Assembly: GCF_001955535.1 (NCBI RefSeq)
Contig: NZ_MPVN01000001.1
Location: forward strand, 1,798,001 to 1,862,000
Source: Paenibacillus sp. FSL H7-0326
Lineage (GTDB): Bacteria; Bacillota; Bacilli; Paenibacillales; Paenibacillaceae
Reading direction: 5' to 3'
Length of the DNA stretch: 64,000 nt
Numbering within the stretch: the stretch's first letter is position 1; every line of letters starts with the position of its first letter. The notes under the pieces were generated by a model. That model was not told the origin of the DNA. It did not search any database and saw only the letters and a list, made by a program, of their open reading frames with translations. This document shows positions 6,707-16,047 of the stretch, one piece after another. A program made the position numbers and the translations under genes.

Positions 6707-8836
6707 ATGAAGAAGCCCAGCAAGCGAACCGTGCTCATCGTAAGGTTTCTTCTAGCTTCACCCGGCCGTTATACCACTGTCCGTGAACTGTCGGATGCAC
6801 TTGATGTCAGTGAACGAACGATTAAACGCGAGCTGCCCCTTACTGAAGAGTGGCTGGATAAGCAAGGAGTAACCCTGACACGTAAACCGGGCTACGGGCT
6901 TATGATCGAGGGAGACGGCAATACTCTTGCTGCACTTGAGACGGAGATGGATTCGATATCGGTAAGTCCTTCCTTCTCAAGAGAGGAACGCCGCTATTTT
7001 ATTATATCGGAGCTGCTCCTTGCTTCTGAGCCTATTAAGCTGTATGCCTTTGCTTCCAGGTTCAAAGTAACGGAAGGCACACTGAGCAATGATCTGGATC
7101 GGATTGAGGAATGGCTCAGCAGCTTCCGTATAGAGCTCATACGTAAACCGGGATACGGCGTATACGTTCAGGGCAATGAAAAAGACGTCCGTACTGCCTT
7201 AATCCACCTGCTGCATGAGCATTTGGACGAATATGAATTAATTCATCTCATCAGGGATCGGGATAAAGAAAATGAAGACAATCTGAGTAAAGTGCAGTCT
7301 CATATTCGCAATCGTCTCCTAAACCTGGTTGAGGAGAGCACGATTGTGCAGCTTGAGAGATATTTGACCGAGCTGGAGCAGCATATGCAATTGAAGCTGA
7401 CCGACAGCGCCTTTATCGGCCTAGCCGTCCATCTGGCACTTGCGATTGAACGAATGAGATCAGGTCAACGGATTACCATTCCGTCTCAGGTGCTTCATGA
7501 ATTGAAGCGTCATCCTTCATTCAAGGCTGCTCAAATGCTGGTGAATCGGCTTGAGGATGCTTTTTCCCTCTCGATTCCCGAAGATGAGACCGGCTATATT
7601 ACGATGCATTTAAAGGGTGCGGAGATTAAGCTCGATGCCGAAAAGGAAGCGGATTATGAAAATGTCAGCTTTGAGCTGGTACGGCTGGCACGAGATATCC
7701 TGAAAAAGGCCGAGGCTCTCACAGGTCTTGAGCTGAAGAGCAACAGCCGCCTCTTCTTTGGCTTCATTAATCATCTCGGTCCCGCTGTTGAACGGCTAAA
7801 GCTGGGTCTGGATATACGTAACCCCCTGCTTAGACAGATTAAAGAGCAATACGCAAGTGTATACGATATTGCACGTAATTGCTCCAAGGTACTTGAAGAA
7901 TATGTCGGGCTGCCCATACCAGATGCCGAAATTGGCTATATTGCGCTCCATCTTGGAGCCATGCTGGAATATGCGGAAGCCAAATACATGAAAAATTCTG
8001 TTCAGGTATTGGTTGTCTGTGCAAGCGGGATTGGGACTTCCAGTCTGCTCCAAACCCGAATCCGCAAGGAATTTCCGTCGCTTCACATTGCTGCTGTGGT
8101 ATCTGCTGCTGAAACGGAAAGCTATGAAGATCAGGTTGACCTCATCATCTCAACAGTGGATCTCGTCAGCCGGCTGCCCGTCGTGCGCGTGTCCCCCTTG
8201 CTTGGTGAAAGAGACATCGAGAAAGTCAGAGCCATGCTTGAGGATACATCTCCACATACGGACCGGGTACCGCTGAGTAAGGAAACCTCGGGTTCACTTG
8301 CTGAATCACTGCAGAAGCAAAAAAGGCTGATTGAAGGCATTCAGGACCTTCTGAATAACCTTGTGATCCAGGATGGAGCTCACTTTGGTTCGATTGATGA
8401 GCTAATTGAGAGAATCGCCGGGAATTATGCCAAGGATGAAGCCGGAACGTCCCAGTTAATTCAAGAGCTGCAAGAGAGAGAGAAGCTCGGCGAGACGATT
8501 CTGTCCCAGGAAGGCATCTTCCTGCTTCATTGCCGCTCCACTGTCATTTCGAAGCTGGCGCTGAGCGTTCTCCGATTCACGGAGCCGATCACGTACGGTG
8601 CGGATAAGGAGGCTCGGTTGTCTGCAGCCATCGTACTGCTCGCTCCGCGAGGCAGTGACCGAACCTACCTTGAGGCAGCCAGTGAAGTCAGCAAGTCACT
8701 GATTGACCGTCCCGGCTTTGCCGCCCGCCTGACAGACGGCACCTCGGCAGCATTAAGTTTGGATATCCAGGGCATTATGAAAGACTTGTATTTACGAAAA
8801 ATAGAACAATATACAATGGAGGTTGAACAATTATGA
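6707..8836 (+). CDS. mtlR: Mannitol operon activator MtlR (PRD-containing PTS-regulated activator)
   Basis: 709 residues in the usual MtlR order. There are two N-terminal helix-turn-helix units (about 1-65 and 85-150), then two PTS regulation domains (about 185-290 and 300-415). An EIIB-Gat-like domain follows with the phosphorylatable cysteine near residue 439 (VVCASGIGTSS), and finally an EIIA-Mtl-like domain whose histidine in LLHCRS is near residue 608. In the family, HPr-dependent phosphorylation of PRD2 activates, while phosphorylation of the EIIB cysteine and EIIA histidine inhibits, so the protein reads both carbon status and mannitol flux. The stop codon overlaps the mtlA start (ATGA). 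Being first in the operon makes it autoregulated, unlike the separate mtlR of B. subtilis. Confidence 0.9.
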   Translation: MKKPSKRTVLIVRFLLASPGRYTTVRELSDALDVSERTIKRELPLTEEWLDKQGVTLTRKPGYGLMIEGDGNTLAALETEMDSISVSPSFSREERRYFIISELLLASEPIKLYAFASRFKVTEGTLSNDLDRIEEWLSSFRIELIRKPGYGVYVQGNEKDVRTALIHLLHEHLDEYELIHLIRDRDKENEDNLSKVQSHIRNRLLNLVEESTIVQLERYLTELEQHMQLKLTDSAFIGLAVHLALAIERMRSGQRITIPSQVLHELKRHPSFKAAQMLVNRLEDAFSLSIPEDETGYITMHLKGAEIKLDAEKEADYENVSFELVRLARDILKKAEALTGLELKSNSRLFFGFINHLGPAVERLKLGLDIRNPLLRQIKEQYASVYDIARNCSKVLEEYVGLPIPDAEIGYIALHLGAMLEYAEAKYMKNSVQVLVVCASGIGTSSLLQTRIRKEFPSLHIAAVVSAAETESYEDQVDLIISTVDLVSRLPVVRVSPLLGERDIEKVRAMLEDTSPHTDRVPLSKETSGSLAESLQKQKRLIEGIQDLLNNLVIQDGAHFGSIDELIERIAGNYAKDEAGTSQLIQELQEREKLGETILSQEGIFLLHCRSTVISKLALSVLRFTEPITYGADKEARLSAAIVLLAPRGSDRTYLEAASEVSKSLIDRPGFAARLTDGTSAALSLDIQGIMKDLYLRKIEQYTMEVEQL

Positions 8837-10815
8837 GTACGCTCGAACAAAGCGCTCCGGCTCCGAAGAAGACCGGAGGAGTCAAGCAGGCCACACAGAA
8901 GTTTGGCCGGTTTCTCAGCGCTATGGTGATGCCGAATATCGGTGCTTTTATTGCCTGGGGCTTCCTGACGGCTCTCTTCATTGAAGCCGGATATCTGCCT
9001 AACGAAGATCTGGCTTCTCTCGTAGATCCCATGATTAAATACCTGCTTCCTCTGCTAATTGCCTACAGCGGCGGTAAAGCAATCCATGATCATCGCGGCG
9101 GTGTGCTTGGTGCCATTGCAGCAATGGGGGTTATTGTCGGTGCAGACATCCCGATGTTCATCGGTGCCATGATTATGGGCCCGCTCGCCGGTTATGTTAT
9201 TAAGCAATTTGACAAGTATATTGGCAGCAAGACGCCATCCGGATTCGAAATGCTCGTCAATAACTTCTCCGCAGGAATTATCGGTATGCTGCTGGCCATT
9301 GCCGGATTCTACGGCGTCGGTCCAGTCGTATCCGCATTTACTGATCTGCTGGCATCCGGAGTGGATGCCATTCTGGGCTGGGGATTGCTCCCGCTCGCAT
9401 CGATCTTTATCGAGCCAGCCAAAATCCTGTTCTTGAACAACGCGATTAACCATGGCATACTCAGCCCGATCGGGATCCAGCAGGCGGGTGAGTTCGGTAA
9501 ATCGATCATGTTCCTGCTCGAAGCGAATCCAGGCCCTGGTCTTGGACTGCTGCTGGCCTACTCGATCTTTGGCAAGGGCTCGATCAAAGGCTCTGCGCCA
9601 GGTGCAGCCATTATTCATTTCTTTGGCGGTATTCATGAAGTGTACTTCCCGTATGTCCTGATGAAGCCAATTATGTTTGTATCTGTCATCGTATCCGGTA
9701 TGGCAGGGGTATTTACCTTCAGCCTGCTTGATGCAGGTCTTATTGCTGCAGCTTCACCCGGCAGTATCATTGCTCTTATGCTCATGTCTCCAAAAGGCGG
9801 CTACATTCCGGTTATCGCCGGTGTGCTTGTAGCTGCTGTCGTATCCTTCCTGCTCTCTTCCCTCTTCCTTCGCAGATCTGCTGCGACAGATGAGGATCTC
9901 GACAAGGCAAAGGAAGCGGTATCGGATCTGAAGAACAGCAGCAAAGGCATCAGCACAAATGAAACGGCTGGTACTGCTGATCTGAGTAATAAAGCACACA
10001 TTAACAAAATCATTTTTGCATGTGATGCAGGTATGGGATCAAGCGCAATGGGCGCTACTTCGTTCCGTAAGAAAGTGAAGAATGCAGGTCTTCCCATTGA
10101 GGTTACCAACACGGCTATCGAAAATATTCCGCTGGATGCAGACCTTGTAGTCACGCAGCAAAATTTAACACCGAGAGCGAAGGCTAAGGCTCCAAATGCA
10201 GTACACGTATCGATTGATAATTTTGTAAACAATCCAATTTACGATAAGCTGATTGAAGAATTGAAAGCAAAGGCAGAACAGCCTGACACTTCTCCTGTTC
10301 CGGAATACGCACAGGAGGATGTAACAGAAAGTTTGGATAAGACCTTCCCTGAGGATGCCGTGAACACAAAGAATAACGGCGAAACCGATGGCAGCGGAGT
10401 GCTTCGCAAAGAGAATATCGTCCTTCAGCTTCCATCTGTAAGCAAAGAGGATGCAATCCGCCGCGCGGGTGAATCCCTCGTCTCCGCCGGATATGTGCAG
10501 CCGCATTACGTGGATGCCATGATTGAACGGGAAGGTGTAGCAACGACCTATATTGGCAATGGTGTAGCGATCCCTCACGGTGTAGGTGAGGCGAAGAAGG
10601 AAATCAAAACGAGCGGAATCGTCATCCATCAGTATCCAGAAGGTGTCGAATTCGAAGGCGGTACGGCATATCTGGTCATCGGTATTGCCGGAGCAGGCCG
10701 TGAGCATCTGCAGATTCTTACCAAAATTGCTGAGGCTATCGAGGATGAATCTACCGTGACAAGACTGGCCAGAGTTACAGATCCAGACGAATTGTATAAC
10801 ACTTTCGGGGTATAA
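8833..10815 (+). CDS. mtlA: Mannitol-specific PTS transporter EIICBA
   Basis: The 660-residue protein carries all three enzyme II domains. The EIIC membrane domain (about 1-350) includes the mannitol-type sequence GILSPIGIQQ and GGIHEVYFPYV. EIIB follows with active cysteine 397 in IFACDAGMGSSAMG. A 40-residue acidic linker precedes EIIA, whose phosphohistidine 582 is in GVAIPHGVG. It takes up mannitol and delivers mannitol-1-phosphate to the cytoplasm. B. subtilis has EIIA as separate MtlF; here it is fused, as in E. coli MtlA, which explains the absence of mtlF. It is translationally coupled to mtlR by a 4-nt overlap. Confidence 0.95.
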   Translation: MSTLEQSAPAPKKTGGVKQATQKFGRFLSAMVMPNIGAFIAWGFLTALFIEAGYLPNEDLASLVDPMIKYLLPLLIAYSGGKAIHDHRGGVLGAIAAMGVIVGADIPMFIGAMIMGPLAGYVIKQFDKYIGSKTPSGFEMLVNNFSAGIIGMLLAIAGFYGVGPVVSAFTDLLASGVDAILGWGLLPLASIFIEPAKILFLNNAINHGILSPIGIQQAGEFGKSIMFLLEANPGPGLGLLLAYSIFGKGSIKGSAPGAAIIHFFGGIHEVYFPYVLMKPIMFVSVIVSGMAGVFTFSLLDAGLIAAASPGSIIALMLMSPKGGYIPVIAGVLVAAVVSFLLSSLFLRRSAATDEDLDKAKEAVSDLKNSSKGISTNETAGTADLSNKAHINKIIFACDAGMGSSAMGATSFRKKVKNAGLPIEVTNTAIENIPLDADLVVTQQNLTPRAKAKAPNAVHVSIDNFVNNPIYDKLIEELKAKAEQPDTSPVPEYAQEDVTESLDKTFPEDAVNTKNNGETDGSGVLRKENIVLQLPSVSKEDAIRRAGESLVSAGYVQPHYVDAMIEREGVATTYIGNGVAIPHGVGEAKKEIKTSGIVIHQYPEGVEFEGGTAYLVIGIAGAGREHLQILTKIAEAIEDESTVTRLARVTDPDELYNTFGV

Positions 10816-10858
10816 GACTTACATTAAACGCAATCTTCATATAAAGGCGGGAATAACA

Positions 10859-12004
10859 ATGAAAAAAGCAATACAATTTGGGGCAGGTAATATCGGGCGC
10901 GGCTTTATCGGCGCCCTTCTCTCCCAGGCAGATTATCATGTCGTTTTTGCCGATATTAACGAAGAAATGATCAATGAACTGAACAACAAGAAGAGCTATC
11001 AGATCCACATCCTAGATCTGGAGCAAAGACAAGAGACGATTACCAATGTATCCGGCGTGTTGTCCAATGGACCAGACATTGTAAATACGATTGAAGAAGC
11101 CGACATCATTACGACTGCGGTAGGTCCTAATGTGCTGAAGATGATTGCCTCAACCTTGGCTGCTGGTATTGAAGCGCGCCGTGCTTCTGGACAAGGCACA
11201 CTCAATATCATTGCCTGTGAAAATATGGTGGGTGCAACCAGTCATCTGAAGGAACAGGTGTATACGCATCTATCGGCTGAAGCAAGAGCTTATGCGGATG
11301 AGCATGTCGGCTTTGCCAACTGCTCCGTAGACCGGATCGTCCCTCCTTATGAGGGAGAGAACATACTGGATGTCGGCGTGGAATCCTTCTATGAATGGAT
11401 CGTTGAAGAGCCTTCCCTCAAGGGGGAAACACCTCACATTCCAGGAATGAAGCTGACAGACAATCTGCTGGCTTATGTGCAGCGCAAGCTGTTCACCTTG
11501 AACACGGGGCATGCCATCACCGCTTATCTCGGTTTCCTGGCAGGTACAGACACGATTGAGGAGAGCATTAATCACGAAGCAATCCGTCCGGTCGTTCGCC
11601 AGGCGATGGAAGAAAGCGGCGAAGCTCTGATCAAGAAGCATGGGTTTGATAAGGATGAGCATTACAAATACATCGACAAAATCGAGAACCGCTTCAAAAA
11701 CCCATATATTCGGGATGAAGTCATCCGCGTAGGACGCGAACCTCTTCGCAAGCTAGGTAGAAATGACCGTCTCGTAGGTCCAGCCAACATGGCGATTGAA
11801 TATGGGCTTCCGCACGAGGGGTTGCTGACCGGCATTGCTGCGGCCTTTCATTATGACAATCCGCAGGACCCGCAATCGCTTGAACTGCAAAGTCTGATCA
11901 AGTCCAAAGGAATTGAAGCTGCCATCACAGAAGTGACGGGAATTGCTTCTGGCAGTGAGGATCATCAGGCCATCCATAAGAAATATTTAGAACAAACCAA
12001 CTAA
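10859..12004 (+). CDS. mtlD: Mannitol-1-phosphate 5-dehydrogenase
   Basis: 381 residues of the polyol-specific long-chain dehydrogenase family. The N-terminal Rossmann motif QFGAGNIGRGFIGALL binds NAD, and the region ENMVGATS with the later KLFTLNTGHAITAYLGFLAG is the conserved substrate site containing the catalytic lysine. It oxidises mannitol-1-phosphate to fructose-6-phosphate, the step after import by MtlA. The start follows AAAGGCGGG at 9 nt. It is the last gene of mtlR-mtlA-mtlD, and a strong terminator follows within 20 nt. Confidence 0.95.
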   Translation: MKKAIQFGAGNIGRGFIGALLSQADYHVVFADINEEMINELNNKKSYQIHILDLEQRQETITNVSGVLSNGPDIVNTIEEADIITTAVGPNVLKMIASTLAAGIEARRASGQGTLNIIACENMVGATSHLKEQVYTHLSAEARAYADEHVGFANCSVDRIVPPYEGENILDVGVESFYEWIVEEPSLKGETPHIPGMKLTDNLLAYVQRKLFTLNTGHAITAYLGFLAGTDTIEESINHEAIRPVVRQAMEESGEALIKKHGFDKDEHYKYIDKIENRFKNPYIRDEVIRVGREPLRKLGRNDRLVGPANMAIEYGLPHEGLLTGIAAAFHYDNPQDPQSLELQSLIKSKGIEAAITEVTGIASGSEDHQAIHKKYLEQTN

Positions 12005-12020
12005 GTTGTTATTAGGAACG

Positions 12021-12055
12021 CCCTTCTGAACTGCGGTTCAGGAGGGTTATTTTTA
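12021..12055 (+). terminator. Intrinsic terminator of the mtl operon
   Basis: CCCTTCTGAAC, a 3-nt loop and GTTCAGGAGGG form an 11-bp stem with one G-T pair, followed by TTATTTTTA. Confidence 0.9.
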
Positions 12056-12166
12056 TGATTACGCAGCTGGATCTCCACTGATTTTTGCATATCTCGCTTC
12101 TTTTGAACTATGGTAAACTGTTGAAAGAGGCGGTATTACAATTATTGGAAGGGGTTTATTTCATTC

Positions 12167-12973
12167 ATGCCTAAGATTCTCAGCTGTTATCCAGAAGGTA
12201 AATTGAAAGCGCTAACGATGAGTTATGATGACGGTGTCCTCTCGGATCGGCGATTAGCCGCTATTTTTAATGAGAATGGGATCAGAGGTACCTTTCATAT
12301 TAATTCGGGAATGTTTGGTGATTCTAGATATCGTGCCCGTCTGACAGAGAACGAATCATTGGAAGTCTATCAAGGTCATGAAGTCTCCGTACATACCGTG
12401 ACTCATCCATCTATTGCGCGCTGTCCCAGAGAGCAGGTGCTCTATGAGATCATGGAGGACCGCAAAAACCTCGAGGCGCTGTTTGGTTATCCTGTCCGAG
12501 GCATGTCCTATCCTAACGGCTCCTATAGTCAGGAAATTATCGAGATGCTCCCCGTGTTCGGCATTGAATATGCACGTGTCGTACAGACATCGGGAGGCTA
12601 TCAGCTGCCGGAGAATTTTCTCGAATGGAAGGCGACCTGTCACCATAACCAGAACCTGATGCAGCATGCAGAGACGTTCGTTTCACTACCGCGGAAGAAC
12701 ATCCACCTGATGTACGTCTGGGGCCACAGCTATGAGTTCGATGATCAGGATAACTGGTATGTTATTGAAGAATTCAGCAAGTTTATTGGTGGACGTGAGG
12801 ACATCTGGTATGCCACGAATATCGAAATTGTGGATTATGTGAAAGCATATAAGAGCTTAAGATTCTCGGCCGATCAGCATCTGGTGTATAATCCTTCTGC
12901 TTCTAGCGTATGGGTGCTGCTGGACGAACAGCCTGTTGAGATCAAGGGCGGCAGTATCACAACTCTATTCTAG
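12167..12973 (+). CDS. Polysaccharide deacetylase family protein (NodB fold)
   Basis: 268 residues with the carbohydrate esterase 4 motifs: MSYDDG near residue 20 supplies the catalytic base and a metal-binding aspartate, and SVHTVTHPS supplies the two metal-binding histidines. RGMSYPNGSYS corresponds to motif 3. The family removes N- or O-acetyl groups from polysaccharides using a divalent metal. There is no signal peptide, so it would act in the cytoplasm on an imported or unusual substrate. A C-terminal 40-residue beta-rich extension follows the catalytic domain. It is monocistronic. Confidence 0.8.
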   Translation: MPKILSCYPEGKLKALTMSYDDGVLSDRRLAAIFNENGIRGTFHINSGMFGDSRYRARLTENESLEVYQGHEVSVHTVTHPSIARCPREQVLYEIMEDRKNLEALFGYPVRGMSYPNGSYSQEIIEMLPVFGIEYARVVQTSGGYQLPENFLEWKATCHHNQNLMQHAETFVSLPRKNIHLMYVWGHSYEFDDQDNWYVIEEFSKFIGGREDIWYATNIEIVDYVKAYKSLRFSADQHLVYNPSASSVWVLLDEQPVEIKGGSITTLF

Positions 12974-13231
12974 TATTTGAGCCAATGACCTCTTCTCCAT
13001 GCGCATCAAAGCTATACCTCGTTCTGAACCTCCTCCCCTCAAATAAAGGAATAATGACATGCCGATGACAATATCGGCCCCTCCCTCTTCTCTTCCTTCC
13101 ATGACTTACCAAGCACAAGCGATGCCGTAATCCAGACGATGCGACCACAAGCTTCTATGTACGGCAGTTTATATTAAGTTTATTTACTTGTGCTAGAGTG
13201 AGAGCGATCAATATAGGAGGGGGAATTACAG

Positions 13232-15349
13232 TTGAGAAGAATACTAAGTCCCATCACCGACTGGGTCTCGACCAAACGAGGGATGTGGATTACCATTGTG
13301 GTCTGGCTGGCAGCCATGATTGGCTTAAGCGCAGGCCCTATGCTGAGTGAATACAAGGTGACCAACTTCCAGTCGCTCCCGGATGAAGCCCAATCCATCA
13401 TAGCGGAGCAAAAATTAGCGGAAACGTTTCCTAATGAACAAGGAGCCCCAGGTATCCTCGTTTTTCATAACGAATCAGGGGGAATCGACGTTGATGAAGT
13501 TAGGCAGATTCTGAGTGGAATCATCTCGGCTAATATTGAAGGTGTCGATTCCATTGTCGATATCAGCGCATTGCCGGATCAGGCGCTGTCAGGCTTCACC
13601 TCGGAAGACGGATCCACCATGATTGTTCCCATGAGCCTGGAGGCTGGACTTGGCAACAGCCAATACTCAGAGATTAATGATGAAGCCTATGAAATCGGCA
13701 GTGAAATTGCAAAAGATCTTGACACCAAGTTTTATATCACCGGCCCCGCCGGAATTGCCGGCGATACCGTCAAGCTGTTTGAGCAGGCTGACCTCGTCCT
13801 GCTGCTTGCCACAATTTTTATCATTCTTATTTTACTGATTGTCATTTACCGTTCTCCGCTTCTGGCCATCATTCCGCTGCTTGCTACGGTCATTGTATAT
13901 CAAGTAGCGAATCAATCGATCGCTCTGATGGGTGCAGCCGGGCTGGAAATTAACAACTCGACGACCTCGATCGTGAGCATCCTGCTGTTTGCGGCCGTAA
14001 TCGACTACTCGCTATTCGTATTCTCGCGCTATCGTGAGGAATTGAACAAATATGAAAGTAAATATACGGCGATGCAGCACGCCATGCGGGCCACGGGTGA
14101 ACCCGTGTTTTTTGCAGGTGGTACTGTACTCGCAGCTATGCTCATTCTATTTTTCACGGATTTCCGCGATTATCAAAACTTTGCGCCTGTATTTGGGCTG
14201 GCCATGTTTATCATTATGCTGGCTTCCGTGACCCTGGTACCTGCCTTGTTTACGCTGTTCGGGCGTAAAGCTTTCTGGCCTAGAGCTCCTAAAATCGGGC
14301 AGGAGCAAGAAATTAAGCACGGCATTTGGGGTCCGATCGCCAAGTTTGTCGTCAACAAGCCGCTGTTAATTGGCGGAATCGTCGCTGTCTTTATGGTGAT
14401 TACGGCGCTGAATGTGTTTAACCTGAGATATGAATTTGACACGGTCAAGAAATTTCCCGAGGATTTGCCTTCACGCGTAGGCTATGAAATCGTCGAATCG
14501 AAATTCAACAAGGGCGAGCTTGCCCCTTCCACAGTTCTGTTGGAATCCGAGGCTGCTCTGTCTGAGGATCAGATCAATCAATTTCTAGGGAAGTTGGAGA
14601 ACTACGAAGAGATTAGCTCGGTTCGTACTTCTGGCATCACGGAGGATACCACGGCAGCCAAGTTCAGTGTTGCTCTGACGATGAACCCCTACTCTACAGA
14701 GGCCATAGACTTTGTTGAAGAACTTCGCAGCCAATCCGAAGCAATCCTTAACGAATTATCCTTGCAGGGGGACGTTTACTTCGGCGGTGTCACAGCCAAA
14801 CTAGTCGATGAACGGACTACAAACAATAGTGATATCGTTAGGGTCGTCATTCTGGAAACCATTCTGATTCTGGTACTTCTCATCGTATTAACTCGTTCAT
14901 TAAAAATGTCGATTTACATGATAGCGACCATACTAATTTCTTATGTGTCTGCTCTGGGGCTTGGTCTATTCCTGGTGGATGTGCTGTTTGGATATGATGC
15001 AATCAGTACCCGGGTTCCCGTTTATGCGTTTATTTTCCTGGTGGCGCTCGGCATTGACTATAACATTATTTTGATTTCACGCTTTCTCGAAGAGAGAAAA
15101 ACACGGAAAGTTAAAGATGCTCTTGAAGTAGCCATTCGCAATACCGGAGGCGTTATTTCCTCGGCAGGTGTCATATTGGCTGCAACGTTTGCCGCCCTGA
15201 CGACGATGCCGATTGCCGATCTCTTTGTGTTCGGGTTTATAGTTGCGATTGGAATATTAATTGATACGTTTCTGGTAAGAGGTATGCTGCTGCCATCCTT
15301 AATCTTGTTCTTTGAAAAAGATAAGGATATGCAGCAACGCTCATCCTAA
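13232..15349 (+). CDS. MMPL/RND-family membrane transporter
   Basis: 705 residues made of two similar halves. Each half has one membrane helix, a large extracytoplasmic loop and five further helices, giving about 12 helices. The conserved aspartate and tyrosine of the proton relay are seen in AAVIDYSLFVFSRYREE and again in VALGIDYNIILISRFLEE. Such proteins export lipids, siderophores or antibiotics. It starts with TTG behind GGAGGGGG. The two-component genes follow closely, in the same direction, so the transporter is probably controlled by or controls an envelope-stress response. The substrate is unknown. Confidence 0.85.
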   Translation: MRRILSPITDWVSTKRGMWITIVVWLAAMIGLSAGPMLSEYKVTNFQSLPDEAQSIIAEQKLAETFPNEQGAPGILVFHNESGGIDVDEVRQILSGIISANIEGVDSIVDISALPDQALSGFTSEDGSTMIVPMSLEAGLGNSQYSEINDEAYEIGSEIAKDLDTKFYITGPAGIAGDTVKLFEQADLVLLLATIFIILILLIVIYRSPLLAIIPLLATVIVYQVANQSIALMGAAGLEINNSTTSIVSILLFAAVIDYSLFVFSRYREELNKYESKYTAMQHAMRATGEPVFFAGGTVLAAMLILFFTDFRDYQNFAPVFGLAMFIIMLASVTLVPALFTLFGRKAFWPRAPKIGQEQEIKHGIWGPIAKFVVNKPLLIGGIVAVFMVITALNVFNLRYEFDTVKKFPEDLPSRVGYEIVESKFNKGELAPSTVLLESEAALSEDQINQFLGKLENYEEISSVRTSGITEDTTAAKFSVALTMNPYSTEAIDFVEELRSQSEAILNELSLQGDVYFGGVTAKLVDERTTNNSDIVRVVILETILILVLLIVLTRSLKMSIYMIATILISYVSALGLGLFLVDVLFGYDAISTRVPVYAFIFLVALGIDYNIILISRFLEERKTRKVKDALEVAIRNTGGVISSAGVILAATFAALTTMPIADLFVFGFIVAIGILIDTFLVRGMLLPSLILFFEKDKDMQQRSS

Positions 15350-15375
15350 GCGCAGAAGGTATGGAGGGGATTCTC

Positions 15376-16047
15376 GTGAAAATTTTAGTCGTGGATGATG
15401 ATTATGATATCCTGCAGCTCGTGACGATTCATCTAACCCGTGAAGGCTACGAGGTTATACAAGCCCAGAACGGACAGATTGCCCTTAAGCTGCTAGAGGA
15501 GACGGAGGTTAACCTGGCTATTGTGGATGTCATGATGCCCGGGATGGACGGCTTCTCCTTAACTAAAATTTTAACAAAAGAGCTGGAAATCCCCGTCATT
15601 CTTCTAACTGCAAAAGGACAGCTGGCCGATAAGGAGCAAGGGTTCAAATCGGGTACTGAGGATTATCTGGTGAAGCCGTTCGAGCCGAAGGAATTGCTGT
15701 TTCGGGTAGCTGTAGTTTTGCGGCGCTATGGCAGGGCCATGGAAAGTATCCTGAAGGTCGGGAATGTCAAAATCAACCGAAACGATTTTGAAGTCGTCAT
15801 TAATGAAGAAACGATTCTGTTCCCACTAAAAGAGTTTGAGCTGCTGACGATGCTCGCGACCCGAGTTAACAAGGTTACACCCCGAACTCTTCTGCTCGAT
15901 CAGGCGTGGGGCGAGGATTATGAGGGCAATGAGCAGACATTAAATACACATATGAACCGGATCCGCGAGCGGCTGAAGCGATATGGTGCTGCAATTGAAA
16001 TTCAGACGATCCGCGGGGTCGGTTATAAGCTAGAGGCGACCGAATGA
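15376..16047 (+). CDS. OmpR-family response regulator
   Basis: 223 residues. An N-terminal receiver domain has acidic residues in VVDDDYD, phosphoacceptor aspartate 51 in IVDVMMPGMDG and the conserved lysine in YLVKPFEPKE. A winged-helix trans_reg_C domain follows, ending in the typical NTHMNRIRERLK and IQTIRGVGYKLE. The GTG at 15376 is preferred because GGAGGGG lies 6 nt upstream; an ATG five codons earlier has no room for its ribosome site. It overlaps the kinase gene by ATGA, so the pair is translationally coupled. Confidence 0.9.
   Translation: MKILVVDDDYDILQLVTIHLTREGYEVIQAQNGQIALKLLEETEVNLAIVDVMMPGMDGFSLTKILTKELEIPVILLTAKGQLADKEQGFKSGTEDYLVKPFEPKELLFRVAVVLRRYGRAMESILKVGNVKINRNDFEVVINEETILFPLKEFELLTMLATRVNKVTPRTLLLDQAWGEDYEGNEQTLNTHMNRIRERLKRYGAAIEIQTIRGVGYKLEATE

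Noticed and set aside
12974..13231. Possible gene or RNA in the gap before the MMPL gene
   Set aside because: No frame with a ribosome site and no convincing hairpin or promoter was found apart from the ribosome site of the MMPL gene.
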